A stretch of 40,769 nt of DNA from a virus. The stretch spans positions 1 to 40,769 of the IMG/VR virus record IMGVR_UViG_3300008110_007883; one strand, written 5' to 3'. This document shows positions 24,611 through 31,509 of the stretch, piece by piece; position 1 is the first letter of the stretch; each line of letters opens with the position of its first letter. The notes under the pieces are model-generated. The model made no database searches, was not told the DNA's origin, and saw only the letters and a list, made by a program, of their open reading frames with translations. The position numbers were made by a program, and so were the translations under genes.

Positions 24611-25813
24611 ATGAGAAAAACTTGGACAGAACAAGAGCTTATTGCTTTTGAAGATAGAATTGGTGAATTATATTTAGATAATAAGTTGCCTTTTCTGTTT
24701 CACCTTTCGGGGGGAAATGAGAAAGAATTGATTGATATCTTTAAAGATATCAAAGAAGGTGATTATGTTATTTCAAATCACAGAAGCCATTATCATGCTT
24801 TGTTGCATGGTATTCCTCCAGAAGTAGTTGAGGATAGAATTTGCAATGGTCGTAGTATGTTTATCTATGACAAAGATAGAAACTTTTTCTGCTCTGCTAT
24901 CATCGGCGGCACACCTGCAATTGCTGCAGGTATTGCTTGGGCATTAAAGCAAAAAGGATCAACACAAAAGGTTTGGTGTTTTATTGGCGATGGCACAGAA
25001 GATAATGGTCATACCTATGAAGCAATTAGGTATGTGGATGGTTGGGATTTGCCTTGTAAATTTATTATAGAAAACAATAATCGTTCTGTAGAAGCAACAA
25101 ATGAAGACCGTTGGGGTAAACAAGCCGACTATGCGTGGAATTCTCCTTCAGTTATTAAGTACTACTACAAGATCACATATCCTCATGCAAGAAAACCTGG
25201 TATGATTGATCTTTCAAAAGCTGTTAAGAAAACAGATGATGAATATTTCCCACCATTGCCTGAAGTATCATATCCAACATTTACTACATCCGATTTAAAA
25301 TATAAAGATGCAGCATTAAAAGTTATGACTGACTTAGGAAATCAAGGTGCAATTTTTGTAGGTTACAATGTTAACAATGCACCTGGCGGAAATGCGATGG
25401 GCACATTAAAGAATGTACCTGATAATCAAAAGTTAGAAACACCCGTTGCTGAAAATTTAATGGCAGGCTTGTGTATTGGTATGGGGTTTGAAGATTTCTT
25501 GCCTGTACTATATTTTGAGCGTCATGACTTTATGTTGGTTGCAATGGATGCGATTGTTAACCACATAGATAAAATTGAAAGAATTTCTCACGGTGAATAT
25601 AAAGTGCCAGTTATTATTCGAGCAGTTACTGCAGATGGCGGACCTTTCTATTCAGGTATTACACATTCGCAGGACTTTACCAATATGCTTAGAGCCGCAG
25701 TAAGTTTCCCAGTTTATGATCCGAAAAACGGTAATGAATTGGAAGAAGCATTCTACAAAGCAAGGCATAGTGGCAGACCAGCAATTATTGTTGAAAGAAA
25801 ATCTTTATACTAA
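24611..25813 (+). CDS. TPP-dependent E1-like enzyme with fused alpha and beta parts
   Basis: 400 residues from ATG 24611 (AAGGAG 6 bases upstream; a GTG at 24605 is too close to it). The first half is E1-alpha-like: HRSHYHALLHG, then the TPP motif GDG at 126-128 and NN at about 155-156 with the intervening WDLPCKF pattern. The second half is a pyrimidine-binding E1-beta-like domain, TPVAENLMAG (candidate Glu281) and ITHSQDF. The C-terminal transketolase domain of E1-beta is missing, and there are no E2 or E3 genes. This argues against a 2-oxoacid dehydrogenase complex and for a stand-alone decarboxylase or carboligase acting in sugar biosynthesis. Confidence 0.75.
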   Translation: MRKTWTEQELIAFEDRIGELYLDNKLPFLFHLSGGNEKELIDIFKDIKEGDYVISNHRSHYHALLHGIPPEVVEDRICNGRSMFIYDKDRNFFCSAIIGGTPAIAAGIAWALKQKGSTQKVWCFIGDGTEDNGHTYEAIRYVDGWDLPCKFIIENNNRSVEATNEDRWGKQADYAWNSPSVIKYYYKITYPHARKPGMIDLSKAVKKTDDEYFPPLPEVSYPTFTTSDLKYKDAALKVMTDLGNQGAIFVGYNVNNAPGGNAMGTLKNVPDNQKLETPVAENLMAGLCIGMGFEDFLPVLYFERHDFMLVAMDAIVNHIDKIERISHGEYKVPVIIRAVTADGGPFYSGITHSQDFTNMLRAAVSFPVYDPKNGNELEEAFYKARHSGRPAIIVERKSLY

Positions 25814-26646
25814 TGGAAAAATATTATACTGAGGAAGGCAAATTTAATTATATTCGATATAATAGTTTGCCTGCTCTTGCAGATCATATTATAGATCATT
25901 CGCCAAAGTACTATGACGGATGGGGCGTACAATGCCAACATCATAAACCTGTTGGGTTAGGTGTTGTTAAAGAATATGATTCAATTTTTGTTAATGCAGA
26001 TTTATTGGATGGTTCAATAGATATGCTAACATCTATTGCTGTTCCATATCATTTGATAACAGGAAATTCTGATACTTTAGTTAATCCTAGTACTGCTTTA
26101 AGAATATTAGATACTAAAGTAGTCTCTTGGTCTGGGCACAACTTTCCTAAAATTAACGAAAGATGTTTACAAATACCTATGGGATTTACTGAATTGGGTC
26201 CACAAAGGCCTAATAGTTTTTTTGAGTATATAGAATTACCAGAAAACAAAATGATACCTATTATTATTACTCCATATGGGGCAACGCATAATAGTAGATC
26301 AGATTTAAGTAATTTATATGGTGATGGTATCTTAAATTTAAAAGGTAGAATAGATTATAGTAATTTTTTGACTCTATTGTCTATATCTAAATATTCTTGC
26401 TGTCCTAGAGGCAATGCTTTGGACTCTCATAGATTTGTAGAATCAATTGCATGCAATAGTATTCCTATAGTAATGACATCTGATTTAGATCCTTTGTATC
26501 ATGAAATGGGTGCTATTATTGTGACAGATTGGAATGTATGTAAGGATGTTAATTCTTTACCTGTCCCTAAATTAAATCGTGATGTAGTAACTTTAGAATA
26601 TTGGCAAGAAAGAATAAAGACACACCAAAAACAATTTGAAAGATGA
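25813..26646 (+). CDS. Exostosin-like glycosyltransferase (GT-B)
   Basis: 277 residues. The C-terminal half carries YSNFLTLLSISKYSCCPRG, then DSHRFVESIACNSIPIV, a block typical of exostosin/GT47-like and related transferases in which a Glu in RFVE(S/A) binds the nucleotide donor and a Pro-Ile-Val strand follows. The N-terminal half has no clear motif. No signal peptide or anchor, in contrast to eukaryotic exostosins. It is the last gene of the glycan cluster; its stop overlaps the DUF3310 start by 4 bases, so transcription may continue into the replication block. Confidence 0.68.
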   Translation: MEKYYTEEGKFNYIRYNSLPALADHIIDHSPKYYDGWGVQCQHHKPVGLGVVKEYDSIFVNADLLDGSIDMLTSIAVPYHLITGNSDTLVNPSTALRILDTKVVSWSGHNFPKINERCLQIPMGFTELGPQRPNSFFEYIELPENKMIPIIITPYGATHNSRSDLSNLYGDGILNLKGRIDYSNFLTLLSISKYSCCPRGNALDSHRFVESIACNSIPIVMTSDLDPLYHEMGAIIVTDWNVCKDVNSLPVPKLNRDVVTLEYWQERIKTHQKQFER

Positions 26647-26939
26647 TTATGATTGAATACAAATATAATGAGGATAATTTATTGAATGAACTAAAAGAAT
26701 ATGTAGATAAGACATACGGAGAACATTATTCATTAAATAAATTCCAAGCGACAGAATTCATTATTGATAGCGGACACGGCATAGGGTTCACTGTCGGTAA
26801 CGTAATGAAGTATGCCCAAAGATACGGAAAGAAAGCCGGAAGGAATAGACAAGACGTACTAAAGGTGTTACACTATGCATTGATGATGTTATATGTGCAT
26901 GATATTGAAACCAAGGAGCTAGATAATGCAAATAAGTAA
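26643..26939 (+). CDS. DUF3310 family phage protein
   Basis: 98 residues (ATG 26643; a second ATG at 26649 is possible). HGIGFTVGNVMKYAQRYGKK and a following D-x-x-K-x-x-H-Y helix are the pattern of DUF3310, a small helical protein common in phages and sometimes labelled nucleotide kinase without enzymatic proof. It overlaps the end of the glycan cluster and the start of gp45, bridging the two regions. Function unknown, perhaps nucleotide metabolism or replication. Confidence 0.78.
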   Translation: MIMIEYKYNEDNLLNELKEYVDKTYGEHYSLNKFQATEFIIDSGHGIGFTVGNVMKYAQRYGKKAGRNRQDVLKVLHYALMMLYVHDIETKELDNANK

Positions 26940-27336
26940 AGAGACGATTGATATCCTAAAGAACTTTGCTGGAGTTAACAGCAATATTCTTATTCGCAAA
27001 GGTAAGACTTTAGCAACAATTAGTACAGCAAAAAACATTTTTGCGAAGGCTGATGTAGCAGAAGACTTTCCCGAGGAAGTAGCAGTTTATGATTTGAATT
27101 CGTTGTTGGCTTTGCTGACACTTATGGAAAATCAGAATGTAGAGTTTGGTGATAAAAGCCTAACAATTTCTAAAGACAATGGTAAGTTTGAATACTTCTA
27201 TTCTAGTCCTTCGGTTATTGTTGCAGCACCAGATAAAAGCATAGTAACAATCTCGAAAAAGAAAGCATTCCACTTTAAACATGAAACAAAGGCATTGGAA
27301 TACTTTATCGCAATGGAACCTGATTCCAAAGTATAA
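26926..27336 (+). CDS. 45: gp45-like sliding clamp, apparently internally deleted
   Basis: 136 residues. The N-terminus (QISKETIDILKNFAGVNSNI) lines up with T4 gp45 (KLSKETLAILKNFATINSGI), VYDLNSLLALLTL with its ALYDLNGFLSILSL, and APDKSIV with AADKSTIV near T4 residue 95. The C-terminal YFIAMEPDS matches the very end of T4 gp45, YVIAMEADS. T4 gp45 has 228 residues in two domains, so about 90-100 residues, most of domain 2, are missing between Ser-Ile-Val and the last hairpin. The frame is continuous with no internal stop. It is followed by a small gene and gp44. Either a reduced clamp or an assembly deletion; the homology itself looks sound. Confidence 0.82.
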   Translation: MQISKETIDILKNFAGVNSNILIRKGKTLATISTAKNIFAKADVAEDFPEEVAVYDLNSLLALLTLMENQNVEFGDKSLTISKDNGKFEYFYSSPSVIVAAPDKSIVTISKKKAFHFKHETKALEYFIAMEPDSKV

Positions 27337-27527
27337 TGAGTATATTGGAATCCAATAATTATTATTTACCCGAAGGTAAAATAACTATATTCAAGCAACC
27401 TGAGTATGTAGGATATTTAGAACTAGATCCAGGATTCCGGGTTGCCTTTAGAAAAAAACCAAATTGGTTTAATCGTAAAATGATTGAACTAGTTTTTGGT
27501 TGGATTTGGATTGACGGAAAACTTTAA
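27336..27527 (+). CDS. Small conserved protein of unknown function
   Basis: 63 residues between gp45 and gp44; its ATG shares the last base of the gp45 stop. Strand-rich and basic, with aromatic residues at both ends (GFRVAFRKKPNWFNRKM and VFGWIWIDGKL). No enzyme motif, signal peptide or clear membrane helix. The coupled position suggests it is made with the clamp and clamp loader. I do not recognise a family. Confidence 0.6.
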   Translation: MSILESNNYYLPEGKITIFKQPEYVGYLELDPGFRVAFRKKPNWFNRKMIELVFGWIWIDGKL

Positions 27528-27545
27528 ATATATTATGGAGTTGTT

Positions 27546-28487
27546 ATGGATTATCGTGAAGATGAGTTTTTATGGGTTGAAAAGTATCGGCCCCGCAAAC
27601 TAGATGATTGTATTCTTCCTGCAGATCAAAAGAAGATCTTTCAGGAAATGCTCTTAAAAAATGAGATACAAAATATGTTACTTTGCGGTGGCGCAGGTAT
27701 GGGCAAGACTACTGTTGCCCGAGCATTGTGTGAAGAATTAGAAACAGATTATATTATCATTAACGGTTCAGAAGAATCGGGTATTGATGTTCTTCGTACT
27801 AAGATTAAACAGTTTGCTTCTACTGTATCATTCAGCGGAAAGCCAAAGGTTGTTATTCTAGACGAAGCAGATTATTTGAATCCTAATTCTACACAACCTG
27901 CTCTCAGAGCATTTATGGAAGAGTTCTCAAATAATTGTAGGTTCATTTTAACTTGTAACTTTAAGAATAGAATTATTCCTCCGCTTCATTCTCGAACTGC
28001 GGTTATCGAATTTAAATTACCTAAGACTGAGAAGCCAAAGATTGCTGCACTATTCTTTAAGCGCGTAACCGAGATTCTTTCAATTGAAAGTGTTACTGCA
28101 GATAGTAAAGTAATTGCAAAGGTTATCGAAAAGCATTTCCCCGATTATCGTCGTATTCTAAATGAACTGCAACGATATAGTGCATCGGGTAATATTGACG
28201 AAGGCATCTTTGTTAGTATGGGTGAAGTCAATATGCAAGACTTAATCGCTTCTTTGAAAGAAGGTGATTGGAAGAAAATGCGTACATGGGTAGTTAATAA
28301 TATTGACAATGACCCTCAGACTCTATTTAGAAAGTTGTATGACACACTATGTGATAATGTAGTGCAGGTACCGCAACTTGTTTTATTGCTTGCAGATTAT
28401 CAGTATAAAGCAGCATTTTGTGCAGACCAAGAAATTAATTTGGTTGCGTGTTTAACTGAGATTATGGCAGCAGTGGAGTTTAAATGA
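27546..28487 (+). CDS. 44: gp44 clamp-loader large subunit (AAA+ ATPase)
   Basis: 313 residues, similar to T4 gp44 (319). Start ATG 27546 has GGAG six bases upstream. Opens with LWVEKYRPRKLDDCI, the RFC-type N-terminus. Walker A GGAGMGKTT (about 48-56), Walker B VVILDEADYL, sensor LTCNFKNRI, and an HSRTAVIEF segment equivalent to the SRC arginine-finger motif. With gp62 it loads the gp45 clamp on primer-template for gp43. Stop overlaps the IrrE-like gene by 4 bases. All expected ATPase motifs are intact even though the clamp gene looks shortened. Confidence 0.95.
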   Translation: MDYREDEFLWVEKYRPRKLDDCILPADQKKIFQEMLLKNEIQNMLLCGGAGMGKTTVARALCEELETDYIIINGSEESGIDVLRTKIKQFASTVSFSGKPKVVILDEADYLNPNSTQPALRAFMEEFSNNCRFILTCNFKNRIIPPLHSRTAVIEFKLPKTEKPKIAALFFKRVTEILSIESVTADSKVIAKVIEKHFPDYRRILNELQRYSASGNIDEGIFVSMGEVNMQDLIASLKEGDWKKMRTWVVNNIDNDPQTLFRKLYDTLCDNVVQVPQLVLLLADYQYKAAFCADQEINLVACLTEIMAAVEFK

Positions 28488-28759
28488 ATAATATTAGAGT
28501 TGCGGGAATAGATTACGAAATTCAATATCTATCTTCTGAGGAAATGAACGGTAACATTGGTCTTGCAGATTTTAATAATCAAAAAATTATGATAAACACC
28601 GGCATTACAGAACAAACAAAACGTATTGCCTTGATGCATGAGACATTACATATCCTTGATAAAGCATATAATCTAAAATTATCTGAAGACCAGGTTACAT
28701 ATACTGCGCATGCACTAGTTGCACTTGCTGTAGATAACCCTAATTCAGGTGTATTATGA
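28484..28759 (+). CDS. Small zincin, IrrE/ImmA-like HExxH protein
   Basis: 91 residues with ALMHETLHILD near 50-60, an HExxH zinc-peptidase motif, followed by KLSEDQV and a C-terminal helix. The arrangement recalls short ImmA/IrrE (DUF955) metallopeptidases, which cleave repressors in some mobile elements; many phage versions have no known target. It is coupled to gp44 upstream and to a membrane protein gene downstream (ATGA overlaps). Whether it is proteolytic, and on what, is unknown. Confidence 0.6.
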   Translation: MNNIRVAGIDYEIQYLSSEEMNGNIGLADFNNQKIMINTGITEQTKRIALMHETLHILDKAYNLKLSEDQVTYTAHALVALAVDNPNSGVL

Positions 28760-29043
28760 ATACTATAATTTTAGATATATTTAAATGGATTAAAGATGAC
28801 TATCGTTCTAATCGCATTCGTTTTGCTGTTGAGTTGTTGGCTTGGGCTATTAGTATTGGCTGCTCAATCACCATGGCACTCACAGTCCCAAATCCTCCTC
28901 TTCTTGCTCTTTATCCTGTGTGGATTGGTGGTTGTGCCATGTATGCTTGGGCTAGTTATACTCGGAAATCATTTGGGATGCTTGCTAACTATATACTGTT
29001 AACAACTATTGACACAGTTGGATTAGTGAGGATGTTAACATGA
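28756..29043 (+). CDS. Small integral membrane protein
   Basis: 95 residues with about three hydrophobic segments, near 22-42 (FAVELLAWAISIGCSITMAL), 48-66 (LLALYPVWIGGCAMYAWAS) and 73-92. The basic KWIKDDYRSNRIR N-terminus would stay cytosolic. I recall similar proteins between gp44 and gp62 in T4-like cyanophages, unannotated. No transporter motif is clear. Coupled by ATGA overlap on both sides. Confidence 0.65.
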   Translation: MNTIILDIFKWIKDDYRSNRIRFAVELLAWAISIGCSITMALTVPNPPLLALYPVWIGGCAMYAWASYTRKSFGMLANYILLTTIDTVGLVRMLT

Positions 29044-29483
29044 GTTTAGACTTTTTGGGTGGACCTGTAGCAAAACCCGAGGCAATTCCGTATAAAGCCC
29101 CATCTATTTCCCCTTTCGATTTTATCAATGCTATACACCATAGCAAAGAAAAACTAATTGTGGACGATTGGTCTGAGAAACAGTATAACCCCTACATCAT
29201 TAATAAAGGACTTTCCTATGGGCCAGATACAGTAATTCCTGCGAACGAAATGAATTCTAGACCCCATTTGCCGAAGATTCTACAATTTGATTTTCTTATA
29301 AATATTATTAGGCCCCGGAAAAGATTCAATAAATGGATCAAGGCTGAGAAGGTCGCTGATTTGGAAGTTATCAAAGAATACTATGGCTATAGCACAGAAA
29401 AAGCCAAACAAGTACTCCCACTTCTAAATTCTTCGACTATTGAAGAAATGAAAAAAAGAATAACAAAAGGTGGGTGGAAGTAA
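29040..29483 (+). CDS. 62: gp62 clamp-loader small subunit
   Basis: 147 residues, between gp44 and regA as in T4. Sequence identity to T4 gp62 is low, but it has the pattern of the marine T4-like version: SPFDFINAIHHSKEKL near 25-40, YNPYIINKGLSYGPDT, NEMNSRPHLPKILQFDFLINIIRPRKRFNKWIK, and EVIKEYYGYSTEKAKQVLPLL. gp62 forms the single small subunit with four gp44 in the loader. The stop shares one base with the preferred RegA start (29483), consistent with translational coupling. Confidence 0.85.
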   Translation: MSLDFLGGPVAKPEAIPYKAPSISPFDFINAIHHSKEKLIVDDWSEKQYNPYIINKGLSYGPDTVIPANEMNSRPHLPKILQFDFLINIIRPRKRFNKWIKAEKVADLEVIKEYYGYSTEKAKQVLPLLNSSTIEEMKKRITKGGWK

Positions 29484-29917
29484 TGAGTACTGACATAATC
29501 AATATAGATTTTCCAGGGTATCATCCTCTAGAAGTAATTTTATCTGAACCAGATGATTTTTTAAAAGTAAGAGAAACATTAACAAGAATTGGTGTTGCTT
29601 CTAGAAAAGATAAAACCCTATATCAATCATGCCATATACTACATAAGCAGGGCAGATATTTTATAGTTCATTTTAAAGAACTATTTGCATTAGATGGTAA
29701 AACCGCAGATCTATCTGAAAATGATTTGCAGCGTAGAAATACAATTTCAAAGTTATTAGTAGATTGGGGATTGGTTAAAGTTAACAATCCTGAATTCTTC
29801 CAAGACTATGCTCCTTTATCTCAGATCAAAGTTATCTCGCACAGAGAAAAAGATGATTGGAAATTGGAAACAAAGTATAACATTGGCAAGAAAAAGTTAA
29901 CAACTAGTAATAAATAA
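29483..29917 (+). CDS. regA: RegA translational repressor
   Basis: 144 residues using ATG 29483, which touches the gp62 stop and has GGTGGG upstream; an ATG at 29474 adds three residues. Core matches T4 RegA closely: DDFLKVRETLTRIGVASRKDKTLYQSCHIL, GRYFIVHFKELFALDG, RRNTISKLLVDWGLV, and a C-terminal WKLETKYNIGK. RegA binds the start regions of early mRNAs (in T4 including genes 44, 45 and regA) and shuts off their translation. It has about 15 extra residues at the N-terminus and a Lys-rich tail compared with T4 RegA (122 residues). Confidence 0.95.
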   Translation: MSTDIINIDFPGYHPLEVILSEPDDFLKVRETLTRIGVASRKDKTLYQSCHILHKQGRYFIVHFKELFALDGKTADLSENDLQRRNTISKLLVDWGLVKVNNPEFFQDYAPLSQIKVISHREKDDWKLETKYNIGKKKLTTSNK

Positions 29918-29922
29918 TTATG

Positions 29923-29992
29923 TTCCCAGGGATGGGAAACGGAGTTGACGGATCTCAATAAAACCGTCAGAGCTTATGCCTTCGGGGTAAGC
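29923..29992 (+). ncRNA. Structured RNA leader with three consecutive hairpins
   Basis: The 106-base gap after regA holds three stems in series. Hairpin 1: TTCCCA (29923-29928), GGGA loop, TGGGAA (29933-29938). Hairpin 2: TGACGG (29946-29951), 12-base loop, CCGTCA (29964-29969). Hairpin 3: GCTTAT (29972-29977) with GTAAGC (29987-29992), one bulged G, CC/GG and a TTCG loop. A T-rich stretch and then TAAGGAG of the next gene follow. It could be a terminator/attenuator, a processing site or a cis-regulatory RNA; it fits no riboswitch class I can recall. Confidence 0.5.
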
Positions 29993-30023
29993 ATTTTAAT
30001 ACTCGCTTTTTAAGGAGAAATTT

Positions 30024-30263
30024 ATGAGTACATTTTACGCAGATATGGCTATTGATACTATTCAAAACGCCAAACTAGAATTCCTTCGTCACACCATGAA
30101 GGACGACACAATCAAAAAACCCCTAGAAGAATTCGTTGAAGCACAACGCAAATTTACAAAACAGATTGCTAAATCTGGATGTGATTTGATTACCGTTGGC
30201 ACAGAGTCTATGACTCGCTTTATCTTTGGTTCCAACAAAACCGAAAAAACCGAATCTAAGTAA
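30024..30263 (+). CDS. Small conserved protein of unknown function
   Basis: 79 residues with an excellent ribosome site (TAAGGAG, 8 bases before ATG). Mostly helical and amphipathic, with ADMAIDTIQNAKLEF and FVEAQRKFTKQIAKSG segments and a charged Lys/Glu tail; the pattern weakly recalls phasin-like helical proteins. It lies between the structured leader and Hsp20, 13 bases before the latter, so the two probably share a transcript. No motif assigns a function. Confidence 0.7.
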   Translation: MSTFYADMAIDTIQNAKLEFLRHTMKDDTIKKPLEEFVEAQRKFTKQIAKSGCDLITVGTESMTRFIFGSNKTEKTESK

Positions 30264-30276
30264 TAGGGAGTAACAA

Positions 30277-30768
30277 ATGACGCTAATAACAATGCCTCGT
30301 TTCGACACAAATATGTTCAAAGAAATGGACAAATATTTTATTGGGTTTGATGAACAGTTTAATCGTCTTACAAAAATGCATGACGATATAACAAAAAACA
30401 TTCCTAATTATCCTCCGTACAATGTTAAGAAAACCGGCGACAATACTTATGTAATTGAAATTGCTGCTGCTGGTTTTGCTAAACAAGATATTGAAATTGA
30501 ATTAGCTGATAACAAGATGATTGTTAAAGGTAACATTCAAACTGCAGATAATGATGAAAATTTCCTATTTAAGGGAATTGCCAATAGAGCATTTACTCGC
30601 AACTTTGCTTTGGACGACCAGATTGAAGTTAAAGATGCAGAGATGTTAAATGGTATGCTAAGAATTTTCTTGGAACGTATTATCCCTGAGCATAAGAAGC
30701 CTAAGAAAATTGAGGTTAAAGAACCTACAGGCAAAACTAAAAAATTAACTACGGATAGTTCATTATGA
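30277..30768 (+). CDS. Hsp20-family small heat shock protein
   Basis: 163 residues with an alpha-crystallin domain at about 45-145: YNVKKTGDNTYVIEIAAAGFAKQDIEIEL, a FKGIANRAFTRNFAL strand, and MLNGMLRIFLERIIPEHKKPKKIEV, where the IxI-like tail and conserved (G)xLxIxL strand are visible. IbpA-type holdases bind unfolded proteins; Hsp20 genes are common in T4-like cyanophages, where a role in virion assembly or host protein stability is presumed. GGGAG lies before the ATG. Its stop overlaps the start of a 31-residue reading frame. Confidence 0.92.
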   Translation: MTLITMPRFDTNMFKEMDKYFIGFDEQFNRLTKMHDDITKNIPNYPPYNVKKTGDNTYVIEIAAAGFAKQDIEIELADNKMIVKGNIQTADNDENFLFKGIANRAFTRNFALDDQIEVKDAEMLNGMLRIFLERIIPEHKKPKKIEVKEPTGKTKKLTTDSSL

Positions 30769-30860
30769 AAAAGCTATTGACGGATATTAAATACTATTTT
30801 ATAATGTGGATTGAAGTGACGCAATCCGCGCGAAATCAAAATATACGTTATTGGCATTAA
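30765..30860 (+). CDS. Possible 31-residue micro-protein
   Basis: ATG overlaps the Hsp20 stop (ATGA) and the frame ends 10 bases before the next gene. The product is basic and aromatic-rich (KKLLTDIKYYFIMWIEV, then an Arg/Asn-rich end). Exact packing between neighbours supports a coupled gene, but the same DNA contains the promoter at 30777, so it may be coding, regulatory or both. Confidence 0.42.
   Translation: MKKLLTDIKYYFIMWIEVTQSARNQNIRYWH
30777..30805 (+). promoter_or_regulatory. Sigma70-type promoter upstream of the Sm-like gene
   Basis: TTGACG (30777-30782), 17-base spacer, TATAAT (30800-30805), 65 bases before the ATG at 30871. Same geometry as four other promoters in the window. 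It overlaps the possible 31-residue frame. Confidence 0.7.
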
Positions 30861-30870
30861 AGGAAATAAA

Positions 30871-31194
30871 ATGATTAAAGTAATTAAACTTATTACAGGC
30901 GAAGAAGTTGTGGGTGAAGTAAGCTATGATGGCACTACTGTTATTGTAGATAAACCATGCGCTGTTATGTTGGTGTCGGCTAAGTCTACTCCAGATCAAC
31001 ACTCAATGGCATTGATTCCATATGCAGCTTACACTAATGGTCACACCATTAAGATTAAAGAATCTTCTATTATTTGGGAAGCAGACTTGCAAGAAGATGT
31101 TTACAACCAATACAATATGTTGTTTGGTACAGGCATTCAAATCTTGACAGGAAAGAATCCTAATACTTCTTCTTTGAATATTGTAGGAAATTAA
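30871..31194 (+). CDS. Sm-like small beta protein, unknown function
   Basis: 107 residues, AAAGGAAATAAA before the ATG. MIKVIKLITGEEVVGEV opens like an Sm/Lsm fold (beta strand, GEEVxGxV turn), followed by VDKPCAVML and MALIPYAAYT, then KIKESSIIWEADLQEDVYNQYNMLFGTG. I recall the same pattern in T4-like marine phages, listed as hypothetical. An RNA-binding role would suit the fold but is not shown. The stop overlaps the convergent minus-strand stop at 31191-31193, so the two transcription units meet here. Confidence 0.68.
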   Translation: MIKVIKLITGEEVVGEVSYDGTTVIVDKPCAVMLVSAKSTPDQHSMALIPYAAYTNGHTIKIKESSIIWEADLQEDVYNQYNMLFGTGIQILTGKNPNTSSLNIVGN

Positions 31195-31508
31195 TTACTT
31201 CTTTCTTTGACTTGTTCCTGAATCACTTTCGGACAAACGGCATTTTTATAAAAGTAAGTTTTGTAGATGTGTTGTTTGTCCGATCCTCCGCAAGCATAAT
31301 CACATACTTTTAACCCGTCGTTAGTTACGAAGGATTTTTCTAAGGTACAGCTCTTAGTTACAATATTATATTGTTTTTCTTTTTTAGATACCTGAGCCTC
31401 AATTTTTATAGGTACAGATACGCTGATATTAACTGAGTCCGGAATAAAAGGCGAGGCTATTGTAACAGCAGTACTAATGCCGATGATTGTTTTTTTAAAT
31501 GGACTCAT
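31191..31508 (-). CDS. Exported or membrane-anchored Cys-containing protein, unknown function
   Basis: 105 residues from the ATG at 31508, one base after the stop of the 46-residue membrane protein; a longer start at 31535 lies inside that gene. The first 25 residues (SPFKKTIIGISTAVTIASPF) look like a signal peptide or N-terminal anchor. The mature part has four Cys (KSCTLEK, VCDYACGG, AVCPKV), compatible with disulfides in the periplasm. No family recognised. Last gene of the minus-strand block. Confidence 0.6.
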   Translation of the reverse strand: MSPFKKTIIGISTAVTIASPFIPDSVNISVSVPIKIEAQVSKKEKQYNIVTKSCTLEKSFVTNDGLKVCDYACGGSDKQHIYKTYFYKNAVCPKVIQEQVKERSN

Positions 31509-31509
31509 A

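Larger units (their letters stand above)
12107..26646 (+). other. Phage glycan/nucleotide-sugar gene cluster
   Basis: Seventeen same-strand genes with gaps of a few bases or overlapping stop/start codons lie between the CobS-like gene and the DUF3310/gp45 block. Most are nucleotide-sugar enzymes or glycosyltransferases. No integrase, transposase or flanking repeat is seen. T4-like cyanophages such as P-SSM2 are known to carry lipopolysaccharide-type clusters; this one is arranged around a GDP-mannose-derived deoxysugar. No internal consensus promoter was found, so it may be read as one long transcript from an unidentified start. Confidence 0.85.

Noticed and set aside
24611-25813. Pyruvate dehydrogenase complex component
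   Set aside because: E1-alpha and E1-beta parts are fused and shortened, the transketolase C-domain is missing, and no E2 or E3 gene is present.
26636-26669. TTGAAA and TATAAT upstream of DUF3310/gp45 as a promoter
   Set aside because: The two boxes are 22 bases apart, too far for sigma70, and lie inside overlapping coding sequence.
29945-29950. TTGACG as a -35 promoter box upstream of 30024
   Set aside because: No TATAAT-like box at 16-18 bases downstream; the bases form the 5' arm of hairpin 2.
29923-30023. preQ1 riboswitch or other known riboswitch
   Set aside because: Considered because of the deazaguanine genes, but the short preQ1-I hairpin plus A-rich tail pattern is absent and the nearby genes are unrelated to queuosine.
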